Assembly: GCA_001603335.1 (NCBI GenBank)
Contig: LUYR01000030.1
Coordinates: 1-7,260 of the forward strand
Direction: 5' to 3'
Origin: Rhodospirillales bacterium Alpha_05
GTDB taxonomy: Bacteria > Pseudomonadota > Alphaproteobacteria > Rhodospirillales > Rhodospirillaceae
DNA length: 7,260 nucleotides
The notes below the pieces were generated by a model. That model made no database searches and was not told where the DNA came from. It saw nothing but the letters and a program-made list of their open reading frames with translations. Shown here piece by piece: positions 1 to 6,853 of the stretch. The position numbers and the translations under genes were made by a program. Each line of letters opens with the position of its first letter. The stretch's first letter is position 1.

Positions 1-27
1 AATTGGATTTTTAAGGCGCTTCGCGCG

Positions 28-86
28 AAAAACCAAACCTAGCGGGTCTGGGGCCCAAGGCCCCAGCGGGCCCGGGCAGAGCCCGG
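28..86 (-). terminator. Putative transcription terminator region of the suf operon
   Basis: Just downstream of the sufT stop lie two GC-rich perfect hairpins: CCGGGC/GCCCGG with a 3-nt loop (72-86) and CTGGGGCC/GGCCCCAG with a 3-nt loop (48-66). Read on the minus strand, they are followed by a T-rich stretch, GGTTTGGTTTTT (28-39). The T-run is about 8 nt from the second stem rather than directly next to it, so this is not a textbook intrinsic terminator. The stems are strong and placed where the operon should end. A further imperfect dyad sits at 5-34 (GCGC/GCGC flanked by T5 and A5), but its T and A runs are on the wrong sides for a terminator in either direction. No coding sequence is visible in 1-92. 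Confidence 0.5.
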
Positions 87-92
87 ACCTTC

Positions 93-581
93 CTAGAAAT
101 AATCCAGCAACATCCGTGCCGCTTCGCTCATCTGGTCGGGCGACCACGGCGGATCCCAGACCAGATAAACCTCGACGACGCCGACGCCCCGCACCCGCGC
201 CACGGATTCCGCGACTTCGGTGGGGAGTTCGCCCGCCACCGGGCAGCCCGGCGCGGTGAGGGTCATGCGGATCTTCACGTCGCCGTCTTCGGAGCGAAGG
301 ATGTCGTAGATCAGCCCCAGGTCGTAGATGTTGACCGGGATTTCGGGATCGTGGACTTCCCGCAGCGCCTCGATGATCGGCTCGTCGTCGTCGACCGGGG
401 GCATGCCGGGTTGGAGCGGCAAACCGGCACGGCCGACGAGGTCTTCGTTGCCGAGAGCGTCTGCGTCGGCGCTGGCGTCGAGGTCGTCGCGCCAATCCTC
501 CGCGGTTTCGGTCTCGGGAGCGGGACCGCCTTCCGCCGGGGTGGCGAACTCATCCATGGAAAAACGATTGCTTTCCGTCAT
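93..581 (-). CDS. sufT: SUF-associated DUF59/MIP18-family Fe-S assembly protein SufT
   Basis: A 162-residue protein whose C-terminal half (about residues 67-162) is a DUF59/MIP18 domain. It shows the HDPEIPV motif (77-83), then NIYDLGLIYDI, then LTAPGCPVAGE with conserved Cys113, and VWDPPWSP near residues 141-148. Family members help mature or deliver Fe-S clusters in the cytoplasm, and this subtype typically closes alphaproteobacterial suf operons. Residues 1-66 are a Pro/Ala-rich, strongly acidic stretch that looks disordered and lies outside the domain. The ATG at 581 was chosen because GGTGAG directly precedes it and GGTAGG lies further upstream, and it begins 10 nt after the sufS stop; an upstream extension would run into sufS. 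The ATG at 557 has no ribosome-binding site. The family call is firm; the exact biochemical role is not resolved by sequence. Confidence 0.9.
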   Translation of the reverse strand: MTESNRFSMDEFATPAEGGPAPETETAEDWRDDLDASADADALGNEDLVGRAGLPLQPGMPPVDDDEPIIEALREVHDPEIPVNIYDLGLIYDILRSEDGDVKIRMTLTAPGCPVAGELPTEVAESVARVRGVGVVEVYLVWDPPWSPDQMSEAARMLLDYF

Positions 582-591
582 CTCACCATAC

Positions 592-1851
592 CTACCGCAA
601 CAGGGCCATGGCCCGCTCCACGCCTTGCGCCAGGGCTTCCGCCTCGGCGCGCGTGCTATACATTGCAAAGGACGCGCGCGTCGTCGCGCTCACGCCCATG
701 CGCACCATCAACGGCTGGGCGCAGTGGTGCCCGGCGCGGACCGCGACACCGCGCTGGTCGAGCAGCGTGGCGATGTCGGACGGATGCGCGCCTTCGACCG
801 TGAAGGAAATCACCCCGCCTTTATCTGGCGCAGTGCCGATGATCCGCAAGCCCGGAATTGCCTGCAGGAGCTTGGTGGCGTGTTCGAGCACGTCGGTTTC
901 GTGCGCGTGCAGGGCTTCGACGCCGAAGCTCTCGACGTAGTCGATCGCCGCCGCCAGCCCCACCGCCTCGACGATCATCGGCGTGCCCGCCTCGAACCGC
1001 GCCGGGGGCTCCGCCCAGGTGCTGCGCTCGAACGTCACGGTCTCGATCATATCGCCGCCGCCCTTGTAGGGCGGCATCGCGTCGACGAGTTCGCGGCGGC
1101 CGTAGAGCGCGCCTACGCCGGTCGGGCCGTAGATCTTGTGGCCGGTGATCGCGTAGAAATCGACGCCGAGGTCGACGACGTCGACCTTCTGGTGCACCGC
1201 ACCCTGGCAGCCGTCGACGACGATCTTCGCGCCGACCGCGTGGGTCGCTGCGGCGATCCGCTTGATCGGCATGATCGAGCCGAGCACGTTCGACATGTGC
1301 GCGACAGCGACCAGCTTGACCTTGGGATTGAGCATTTCGGTGAAGGCGTCGTAATCGAACACGCCTTCGTCGGTCACCGGAATCGGGCGGACCTTCGCGC
1401 CGGTGGCCGCGGCGGCGATCTGCCACGGCACGATGTTGGAGTGGTGTTCACTTTCGCACACCAGGATCTCGTCGCCCGGCTTCAGGAACGCCTGCGCCCA
1501 ACAGCGCGCGACGAGATTGAGGCTGTCGGTGCCGCCGGAGGTGAGGACGATTTCCGAAACCTCCTTGGCCCCGAGGAAGCGTCGGATGGTCTCGCGTGCC
1601 GCCTCGTAGCGGCCGGTGGCGGCATCGGAGAGCGAGTAGATGCCACGATGGACGTTGGCGTACGCGGTACGGTACATCGCATCCATCGCGTCGAGCACCG
1701 CCAGCGGCTTCTGGGCCGAGGCGGCGCTATCGAGAAACACCAGCGGTTTGCCGTGCACGGTGGTGGAGAGGATCGGAAAATCCCTGCGCACCGCTTCGAC
1801 GTCGAAGCCGGTGCTGGGCACCGCCACCGTGGGGCTGGTCAAAACCGTCAT
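592..1851 (-). CDS. sufS: Cysteine desulfurase SufS (PLP-dependent, class V aminotransferase fold)
   Basis: A 419-residue enzyme that removes sulfur from L-cysteine to give alanine and an enzyme persulfide, the sulfur source for SufBCD. Visible active-site residues are His136 (SEHHSN, stacks on PLP), Asp213 and Gln216 (VVDGCQG), Lys239 (TGHKIYGPTG, Schiff-base lysine), Cys377 (RAGHHCAQP, persulfide cysteine) and Arg392 (TRASFAMYST, substrate carboxylate). All sit 13 residues beyond their E. coli SufS equivalents (123, 200, 203, 226, 364, 379), so the only clear length difference is at the N-terminus. The RxGHHC motif with a short active-site loop marks the SufS (group II) type rather than IscS/NifS. 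The ATG start forms a 4-nt ATGA overlap with the sufD stop and has AAAGGGAG upstream, implying translational coupling. Cys215 beside Asp213 is Ala in E. coli. No SufE or SufU partner is encoded in the window. Confidence 0.96.
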   Translation of the reverse strand: MTVLTSPTVAVPSTGFDVEAVRRDFPILSTTVHGKPLVFLDSAASAQKPLAVLDAMDAMYRTAYANVHRGIYSLSDAATGRYEAARETIRRFLGAKEVSEIVLTSGGTDSLNLVARCWAQAFLKPGDEILVCESEHHSNIVPWQIAAAATGAKVRPIPVTDEGVFDYDAFTEMLNPKVKLVAVAHMSNVLGSIMPIKRIAAATHAVGAKIVVDGCQGAVHQKVDVVDLGVDFYAITGHKIYGPTGVGALYGRRELVDAMPPYKGGGDMIETVTFERSTWAEPPARFEAGTPMIVEAVGLAAAIDYVESFGVEALHAHETDVLEHATKLLQAIPGLRIIGTAPDKGGVISFTVEGAHPSDIATLLDQRGVAVRAGHHCAQPLMVRMGVSATTRASFAMYSTRAEAEALAQGVERAMALLR

Positions 1852-3161
1852 GCCCGCTCCCTTTCGTCGAGCCAGGCGCTCGCCTTGGCGGCGAACGCGG
1901 CGCTCACCGCCTCGTCCGAAATCATCGCGAAGGTTTCGCCGAGGAACGCTTCGAGCAGCATCGCCCGCGCCGTGACCGCGTCGACGCCGCGCGAGCGGAG
2001 ATAGAACACCTGCTCGTCGGAGAGCTCGCCGCAGGTCGCGCCGTGGCTGCACTTGACGTCGTCGGCGTAGATTTCGAGCTCGGGCTTGCAGTCCACCTCG
2101 GCAGCGCGGGAGAGCAGCAGCGCGTTGTGCATCTGGTTGCCGATGATGCGCTGGGCATCGCGGAACACATGCACCTTGCCCTGGTAGATGCCCTTCGACT
2201 TGCCGTCGAGGATGCCCTTGAACACCTGGTCGGTGGTGGTTTCCGCCGCGATGTGGTCGACCTGGGTGGTGGTGTCGCAGATCGCGTCGCCCTTCGCCGC
2301 ATACGCGCCGTTGAGCTTGGCGTCGGAGCCTTCGCCGAGCATCCGCAGGCGCATCTCGTGGCGCGAGACCTTGCCGCCGAGCTGGAGGATGAAGCCCTCG
2401 TAGCGGGCGTCCTTGGGCAGGTCGCAGCGACCGGTGGAGACGTGGGTGGCGTCGCGGCCCTCGGCCTGGAGGACGTAGTGCTTGAGCTTCGCCCCTTCCG
2501 CCATCGCGATGTCGGTGACCGCATCGACGGCATAAACGCCGAGCGCCGGACCGGAGAAGCTCTCCACCAGGGTCAGCTCCGCGCCCTTGCCGAGCGAAAC
2601 CACAAGACGCGGGAAGGCGATGCGCGGCGTCGCGGGATCGGTGGAGGAAAATGCCACCACCTCGATCGGCTTGGACACCGAAACCCCGTCCTCGACCTTC
2701 AGCACCGCGCCGTCGTCGAGGTAGGCGGAGGCGAGCGCGGCGAGCGGCGCCTGGGAGAAGTCGACGTCGCGGTCGAGGATCGCGACCACCGCCGCTTCAC
2801 CGGCTTCGAGGCAGCTGCGCAGCGAGGCGACGCTCACCCCGGCCTGGGTCGGCAGCACCGAAAGCTCCGGTACGAAGCGGCCGTCGACGAGGACGATGCG
2901 CGCCGACAGCGCGGCGAGGCCGCTGCCCTCGACGGTGTCGGGCACCAGCGCCGAAGCCTCGGCGCGGGAGAACGGCAGGGCTTCGAGATCCTTGAGGCGA
3001 GTGTACTTCCAGGCCTCGATCTTCGGGTTCGGCAGACCGACGCTGCGGTAGCTCGCAGCCGCATCGGCACGCAGGGCGGTGATGCGCTTATCGCCCGCGC
3101 CCGGCAGGGCGGCTGCGGCGGTCACGTAATCCTGCAACAACGGCGTGTTGATCACGTTCAT
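1848..3161 (-). CDS. sufD: Fe-S cluster scaffold subunit SufD
   Basis: A 437-residue SufD, the partner of SufB in the SufBC2D scaffold on which nascent Fe-S clusters form. The N-terminal helical part contains KIEAWKYTRL (47-56), typical of SufD. The centre is the beta-helix core, and the C-terminus has DDVKCSHGATCGELSDEQVFYLRSRG-type sequence with Cys371 and His373, matching E. coli Cys358 and His360, which are implicated in cluster formation at the SufB-SufD interface. The frame can be extended to a TTG at 3176, but the ATG at 3161 is preferred because AGGAGAG lies 5 nt before it. The gap to the sufC stop is 11 nt, and the stop overlaps the sufS start. Length and motifs are normal for the family, with no sign of damage. 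Confidence 0.96.
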   Translation of the reverse strand: MNVINTPLLQDYVTAAAALPGAGDKRITALRADAAASYRSVGLPNPKIEAWKYTRLKDLEALPFSRAEASALVPDTVEGSGLAALSARIVLVDGRFVPELSVLPTQAGVSVASLRSCLEAGEAAVVAILDRDVDFSQAPLAALASAYLDDGAVLKVEDGVSVSKPIEVVAFSSTDPATPRIAFPRLVVSLGKGAELTLVESFSGPALGVYAVDAVTDIAMAEGAKLKHYVLQAEGRDATHVSTGRCDLPKDARYEGFILQLGGKVSRHEMRLRMLGEGSDAKLNGAYAAKGDAICDTTTQVDHIAAETTTDQVFKGILDGKSKGIYQGKVHVFRDAQRIIGNQMHNALLLSRAAEVDCKPELEIYADDVKCSHGATCGELSDEQVFYLRSRGVDAVTARAMLLEAFLGETFAMISDEAVSAAFAAKASAWLDERERA

Positions 3162-3166
3162 CGACG

Positions 3167-3173
3167 CTCTCCT
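3167..3173 (-). promoter_or_regulatory. Ribosome-binding site deciding the sufD start
   Basis: AGGAGAG on the minus strand ends 5 nt before the ATG at 3161 and overlaps the last base of the sufC stop codon. It favours the ATG over an in-frame TTG at 3176, for which the Shine-Dalgarno would lie inside the coding sequence. It also suggests that ribosomes finishing sufC reload for sufD. Confidence 0.75.
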
Positions 3174-3928
3174 CAAGCCGCGGGGGTGTATTCGGCGTAA
3201 CCGGTCTTTTCCAGGCGGCGCGCGAGGTCGGCGCCGCCGGTCTCGACGATCTTGCCATAGGCGAGCACGTGCACCACGTCGGGCACGATGTAGTCGAGCA
3301 GCCGCTGGTAGTGGGTGATCACCAGGAAGGCGCGATCCGGGGAACGCTGCGCGTTGACGCCCTCGGCGACGATCCGGATCGCGTCGATGTCGAGGCCGGA
3401 ATCGGTTTCGTCGAGGATCGCCAGCTTCGGCGCGAGCACCGCCATCTGGAGCATTTCGTTACGCTTCTTCTCGCCGCCGGAGAAGCCGACGTTGAGCTGG
3501 CGCTTCAGCATGTCTTCCGGCAGTTCGAGCGCCTTCGCCTTTTCCCGCAGCAATTTCAGGAACGCCATCGGGTCGAGTTCCTTTTCGCCGCGCGCCTTGC
3601 GGAGCGAATTCACCGCAGTCTTGAGGAAGTTGACGTTGGTGACGCCGGGAATTTCCACCGGATACTGGAAGGCGAGGAACAGCCCGACGGCGGCGCGCTC
3701 CTCCGGCTCCATCTCCAGCACGTCGTGACCGTCGAAGGTGATCGACCCGCCGGTGACCTCGTAGCCCGGGCGACCCGAGATCACGTGGGCGAGCGTGCTC
3801 TTACCCGAACCGTTCGGGCCCATGATCGCGTGCACCACGCCCGGCTCGACCGTGAGATTGATCCCCTTGAGGATTTCCTTGTCCCCGATGCTGACGCGCA
3901 GATCCTTGATAACCAAGCCGTTGCTCAT
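3173..3928 (-). CDS. sufC: Fe-S cluster assembly ATPase SufC
   Basis: A 251-residue cytoplasmic ABC-type ATPase that powers the SufBC2D complex; it is not a transporter subunit. All nucleotide-binding elements are present: Walker A GPNGSGKST (37-45, Lys43), Q-loop at Gln88 (FLAFQYP), ABC signature FSGGEKKR (149-156), Walker B ILDETDSGLD with catalytic Glu174, D-loop 177-180, and switch His206 (VITHYQRLLDYI). The SGLD Walker B tail and the ITHYQRLL switch are SufC hallmarks. Numbering is 3 residues ahead of E. coli SufC. The ATG at 3928 is preceded by GGAGAAGAAAAG; an in-frame GTG at 3967 lies inside sufB and is unlikely. The 28-nt gap to sufB is the longest inside the operon, but no promoter or terminator is obvious in it. 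Confidence 0.97.
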   Translation of the reverse strand: MSNGLVIKDLRVSIGDKEILKGINLTVEPGVVHAIMGPNGSGKSTLAHVISGRPGYEVTGGSITFDGHDVLEMEPEERAAVGLFLAFQYPVEIPGVTNVNFLKTAVNSLRKARGEKELDPMAFLKLLREKAKALELPEDMLKRQLNVGFSGGEKKRNEMLQMAVLAPKLAILDETDSGLDIDAIRIVAEGVNAQRSPDRAFLVITHYQRLLDYIVPDVVHVLAYGKIVETGGADLARRLEKTGYAEYTPAA

Positions 3929-3956
3929 CTTTTCTTCTCCAAATCGGGCACCGGCG

Positions 3957-5414
<1,458 letters not shown>

Positions 5415-5429
5415 CGGTCGCGTTCTCCT

Positions 5430-5897
5430 CTACGCCTGCATCGCGGGGGCATGCCGCGCGACGATCACTCGGGACAAATCCTCGGGGTCCATGAACCGGG
5501 CCTCCGGCAACATATCGATCAGCCGCACCTCGTCGAGCGATCGCCGGACCGCGACGTTGACGGCATTCCAGTGCCCGCTCATCGGGCACTCATGAAGATG
5601 TTCGCAATCACCCGAGTCCTCGATGCAGCCGGTGACCGCGATCGGTCCCTCGAGCGCTTCGATCACCTCGGTCATCGAAATTCCATCGGGCGACTTGGCG
5701 AATCCGTAGCCGCCATTCACGCCGCGTGCCGATTGCAGCAGGCCGGTGCGCGCGAGCTGCTTCAAAATCTTCGATACCGTCGGCAGCGGCACGCCGGACG
5801 ACTGCGCGAGGTCGGCAGCCGAGCGCAGCGCCTGGCCGCGCAGGAGGTCGCACAGCACCACGACCGCATAGTCGGTCAGCTTGTTGACTTTGAGCAT
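5430..5897 (-). CDS. Rrf2-family SUF operon transcriptional regulator (IscR-like)
   Basis: A 155-residue Rrf2-family winged-helix regulator, first gene of the operon. The N-terminus begins MLKVNKLTDYAVVVLCDL. The recognition helix region is PLPTVSKILKQLARTGLL (38-54), followed by the wing RGVNGGYGFAK (58-68). The putative cluster-binding segment has Cys91, Cys98 and Cys104 (C-x6-C-x5-C), then CPMSGHW and a C-terminal helix VNVAVRRSLDEVRLIDML. This layout fits the SUF-linked Rrf2 regulators better than classic E. coli IscR (C-x5-C-x5-C plus His107); the fourth ligand could be His100, His102 or His109. By analogy it binds a [2Fe-2S] cluster and represses or adjusts its own operon. E. coli IscR Glu43 aligns with Ser42. 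The ATG at 5897 has a G-rich TGGGGGCG upstream, a weak ribosome-binding site. Names in use include iscR and 'suf regulator', so no symbol is forced. Confidence 0.92.
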   Translation of the reverse strand: MLKVNKLTDYAVVVLCDLLRGQALRSAADLAQSSGVPLPTVSKILKQLARTGLLQSARGVNGGYGFAKSPDGISMTEVIEALEGPIAVTGCIEDSGDCEHLHECPMSGHWNAVNVAVRRSLDEVRLIDMLPEARFMDPEDLSRVIVARHAPAMQA

Positions 5898-5914
5898 CGG
5901 TCGCCCCCAGAGCA

Positions 5915-5932
5915 GGACTGCCGTGGCAGCCC
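5915..5932 (-). promoter_or_regulatory. Hairpin-forming palindrome in the regulator's leader
   Basis: On the minus strand GGGCTGC and GCAGTCC pair around a 4-nt CACG loop, giving a 7-bp stem with one G-U pair, 17 nt upstream of the regulator's ATG. In DNA form the core CTGCC-GT-GGCAG (5918-5929) is an exact inverted repeat. It could be a leader RNA hairpin close to the weak ribosome-binding site or a protein site. No T-run follows, so it is not an intrinsic terminator. Function is unknown. Confidence 0.35.
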
Positions 5933-5952
5933 GCGATCACGCAAAACCCAAT

Positions 5953-5967
5953 TGAGAATCGTTCTCA
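5953..5967. promoter_or_regulatory. Fur-like operator (TGAGAATCGTTCTCA)
   Basis: This 15-bp near-palindrome has six perfect base pairs on each side of a 3-bp centre. It matches 11 of the 14 fixed positions of the 7-1-7 Fur consensus TGATAATNATTATCA. It lies about 55 bp upstream of the regulator's start codon and 1 bp from the IscR-like site, on the suf-proximal side. Iron control of suf operons by Fur-family proteins is well known in proteobacteria, so Fur binding is a reasonable inference. Another Fur-superfamily protein such as Irr is possible. Confidence 0.55.
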
Positions 5968-5968
5968 C

Positions 5969-5993
5969 AAACAGGACTAAAACAGTACAGTAT
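5969..5993 (-). promoter_or_regulatory. IscR type-1-like operator upstream of the suf operon
   Basis: Read on the minus strand this 25-bp site begins ATACTGTACTG and continues TTTTAGTCCTGTTT. Compared by eye with the E. coli IscR type-1 motif ATASYYGACTRWWWYAGTCRRSTAT, 20 of 25 positions agree, including ACT in the left half, the A/T core and a complete AGTC in the right half. It lies in the likely promoter of the operon encoding the Rrf2 regulator, 71 bp before its start codon. Autoregulation is therefore the natural inference. The right-half flank (RRS) is the weakest part of the match. Confidence 0.55.
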
Positions 5994-6005
5994 CTCAATT
6001 AGTCC
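5974..6005. repeat. Inverted repeat GGACTAA / TTAGTCC
   Basis: A perfect 7-bp inverted repeat, GGACTAA at 5974-5980 and TTAGTCC at 5999-6005, separated by 18 bp. The left arm is part of the IscR-like operator; the right arm, read on the minus strand, again contains a GACTAAT half-site like the one in type-1 IscR motifs. A second inverted repeat, AATTGAGA (5950-5957) and TCTCAATT (5993-6000), is interleaved with it. Both suggest several regulator half-sites around the promoter. Confidence 0.4.
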
Positions 6006-6023
6006 GTTCGACGACCAAGTCAA
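5989..6023 (-). promoter_or_regulatory. Candidate promoter of the suf operon (weak match)
   Basis: The best sigma70-like pair on the minus strand is TTGGTC (6013-6018), an 18-nt spacer and GATACT (5989-5994, 4 of 6 to TATAAT). A TTGACT at 6018-6023 is a better -35 box but lacks a good -10 at proper spacing, and a TTGAGA at 5993-5998 likewise has no good partner. If the first pair is right, transcription starts near 5982, inside the IscR-like operator, leaving a leader of about 85 nt that includes the Fur-like box and the hairpin. Confidence 0.3.
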
Positions 6024-6118
6024 CCCGGAAATCTTGCCCGAGCGAAAATCCCGGCCGGAGGCGGGTCGCGCCGACGGTGCGAAATCGTCGACGCGCGCCG
6101 GAAAAACCCATCCACCTC

Positions 6119-6147
6119 TTGAGCGTGCGCAATCCGGGTCCTAAGGT
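6119..6147 (+). promoter_or_regulatory. Candidate promoter of the Nudix-sulfurtransferase pair
   Basis: TTGAGC (6119-6124) and TAAGGT (6142-6147) are separated by 17 nt, matching 4 of 6 and 3 of 6 positions of the sigma70 boxes. This would start transcription near 6154, about 25 nt before the Nudix ATG and before its AAAAGGGG ribosome-binding site. The sequence between 6006 and 6118 holds only short GC-rich dyads (for example CCGGCCGG near 6051) and no gene I can support. Confidence 0.35.
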
Positions 6148-6178
6148 ATGGTCTTCTTCGCGTTTCAAAAGGGGTTCC

Positions 6179-6853
6179 ATGTCCGCGCGCCGCATGAAAA
6201 CCATCGGATGCCTCAATCCGGGGGCGCCCTTGCGCTCCGGCGAGCCCGACCGGGTGGAAACCCTCGCCGTCGACCCGCTCTACAGCGGCTACTTCGGCGC
6301 GACCCGCTACACCCTCAGGCACCAGACCTTCGCCGGCGGCTGGTCGCCGGAGATCACCCGCGAGGTGTTCGAGCGCGGCCACGCGGTGGCGGTGCTGCCC
6401 TACGACCCGCTGCGCGACGAAGTGGTGCTGATCGAGCAGTTCCGCGCCGGCGCCCTGGCCGCGGGATGGAATCCCTGGCTGATCGAGGTGCCCGCCGGGA
6501 TGATCGAACCCGGCGAAGCGCCGGACGCCGTGGCGCGGCGCGAAACCGCCGAGGAAATCGGCCTCGAGGTTGGGCGTTTGGATTTCGTCGCCCATATCCT
6601 CTGCACGCCGGGCGGTTCGTCGGAAACCCTCGCAATCTATTGTGGGGAAGTCTCCACTGCGGCGGTCGGAGACCACGGCGGCATCGCCGACGAACATGAA
6701 GATATCCGGGTGTTTACCCTGCCCGCCGACGAAGCGATCGCCCTGCTCGACCGGGGCATACTCGACAACGCCAGCACGGTGCTGGTGCTGCAATGGTTCG
6801 CATTGAACCGCTCAAAACTGCGCGCGCGCTGGCTCGCGAACAAGGAGGGATGA
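6179..6853 (+). CDS. Nudix hydrolase, ADP-ribose pyrophosphatase type
   Basis: A 224-residue Nudix hydrolase. The Nudix box (107-129) fits G-x5-E-x7-RE-xx-EE-x-GU: Gly107, Glu113, Arg121-Glu122, Glu125-Glu126, Gly128. The preceding WLIEVPAGMIEPGE and EQFRAGA segments, and a proline (Pro144, in TPGGSSE) about 15 residues after the box, are the marks of ADP-ribose pyrophosphatases (NudF/AdpP group), which cleave ADP-ribose to AMP and ribose 5-phosphate using divalent metal bound by the box glutamates. The N-terminal 60 residues match the usual dimerisation beta-region in size. The ATG at 6179 is chosen for AAAAGGGG 5 nt upstream; an in-frame GTG at 6077 and an ATG at 6194 lack ribosome-binding sites. 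Substrate is predicted from family; other sugar nucleotides are possible. The stop overlaps the next gene's start. Confidence 0.88.
   Translation: MSARRMKTIGCLNPGAPLRSGEPDRVETLAVDPLYSGYFGATRYTLRHQTFAGGWSPEITREVFERGHAVAVLPYDPLRDEVVLIEQFRAGALAAGWNPWLIEVPAGMIEPGEAPDAVARRETAEEIGLEVGRLDFVAHILCTPGGSSETLAIYCGEVSTAAVGDHGGIADEHEDIRVFTLPADEAIALLDRGILDNASTVLVLQWFALNRSKLRARWLANKEG
6842..6848 (+). promoter_or_regulatory. Ribosome-binding site of the sulfurtransferase, inside the Nudix gene end
   Basis: AAGGAGG, a full-strength Shine-Dalgarno, lies in the last codons of the Nudix gene. Two in-frame ATGs follow at once, at 6850 and 6853; spacing of 4 nt to the second versus 1 nt to the first favours 6853. 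The choice changes the protein by one Met only. Confidence 0.7.

Noticed and set aside
5..34. Dyad GCGC-TTC-GCGC flanked by T5 and A5 as an intrinsic terminator
   Set aside because: The T-run lies before and the A-run after the stem on the plus strand, and the minus strand reads the same way, so it lacks a proper downstream U-tract in either direction.
98..113. C-terminal LLDYF of SufT as a CIA-type targeting tail
   Set aside because: It resembles the short hydrophobic-acidic-aromatic C-terminal motif of eukaryotic Fe-S clients only loosely and has an extra aromatic residue; too weak to claim.
1852..2052. Upstream extension of sufS by 67 codons
   Set aside because: It would overlap the sufD coding sequence in another frame and is Arg-rich; the ATGA overlap start with AAAGGGAG gives the standard SufS N-terminus.
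328..3200. Two overlapping plus-strand open frames of 558 and 534 codons opposite sufT, sufS and sufD
   Set aside because: Same reason: antisense to strong genes, biased composition, no ribosome-binding site or domain.
6077..6178. Upstream extension of the Nudix gene to a GTG at 6077
   Set aside because: The extension is basic, low in recognisable similarity and has no Shine-Dalgarno; the ATG at 6179 has AAAAGGGG at correct spacing and gives a normal family length.
5995..6216. A 73-codon minus-strand frame spanning the divergent intergenic region
   Set aside because: It begins inside the Nudix gene on the opposite strand, crosses both candidate promoters and ends in the operator area; no family features or good ribosome-binding site.
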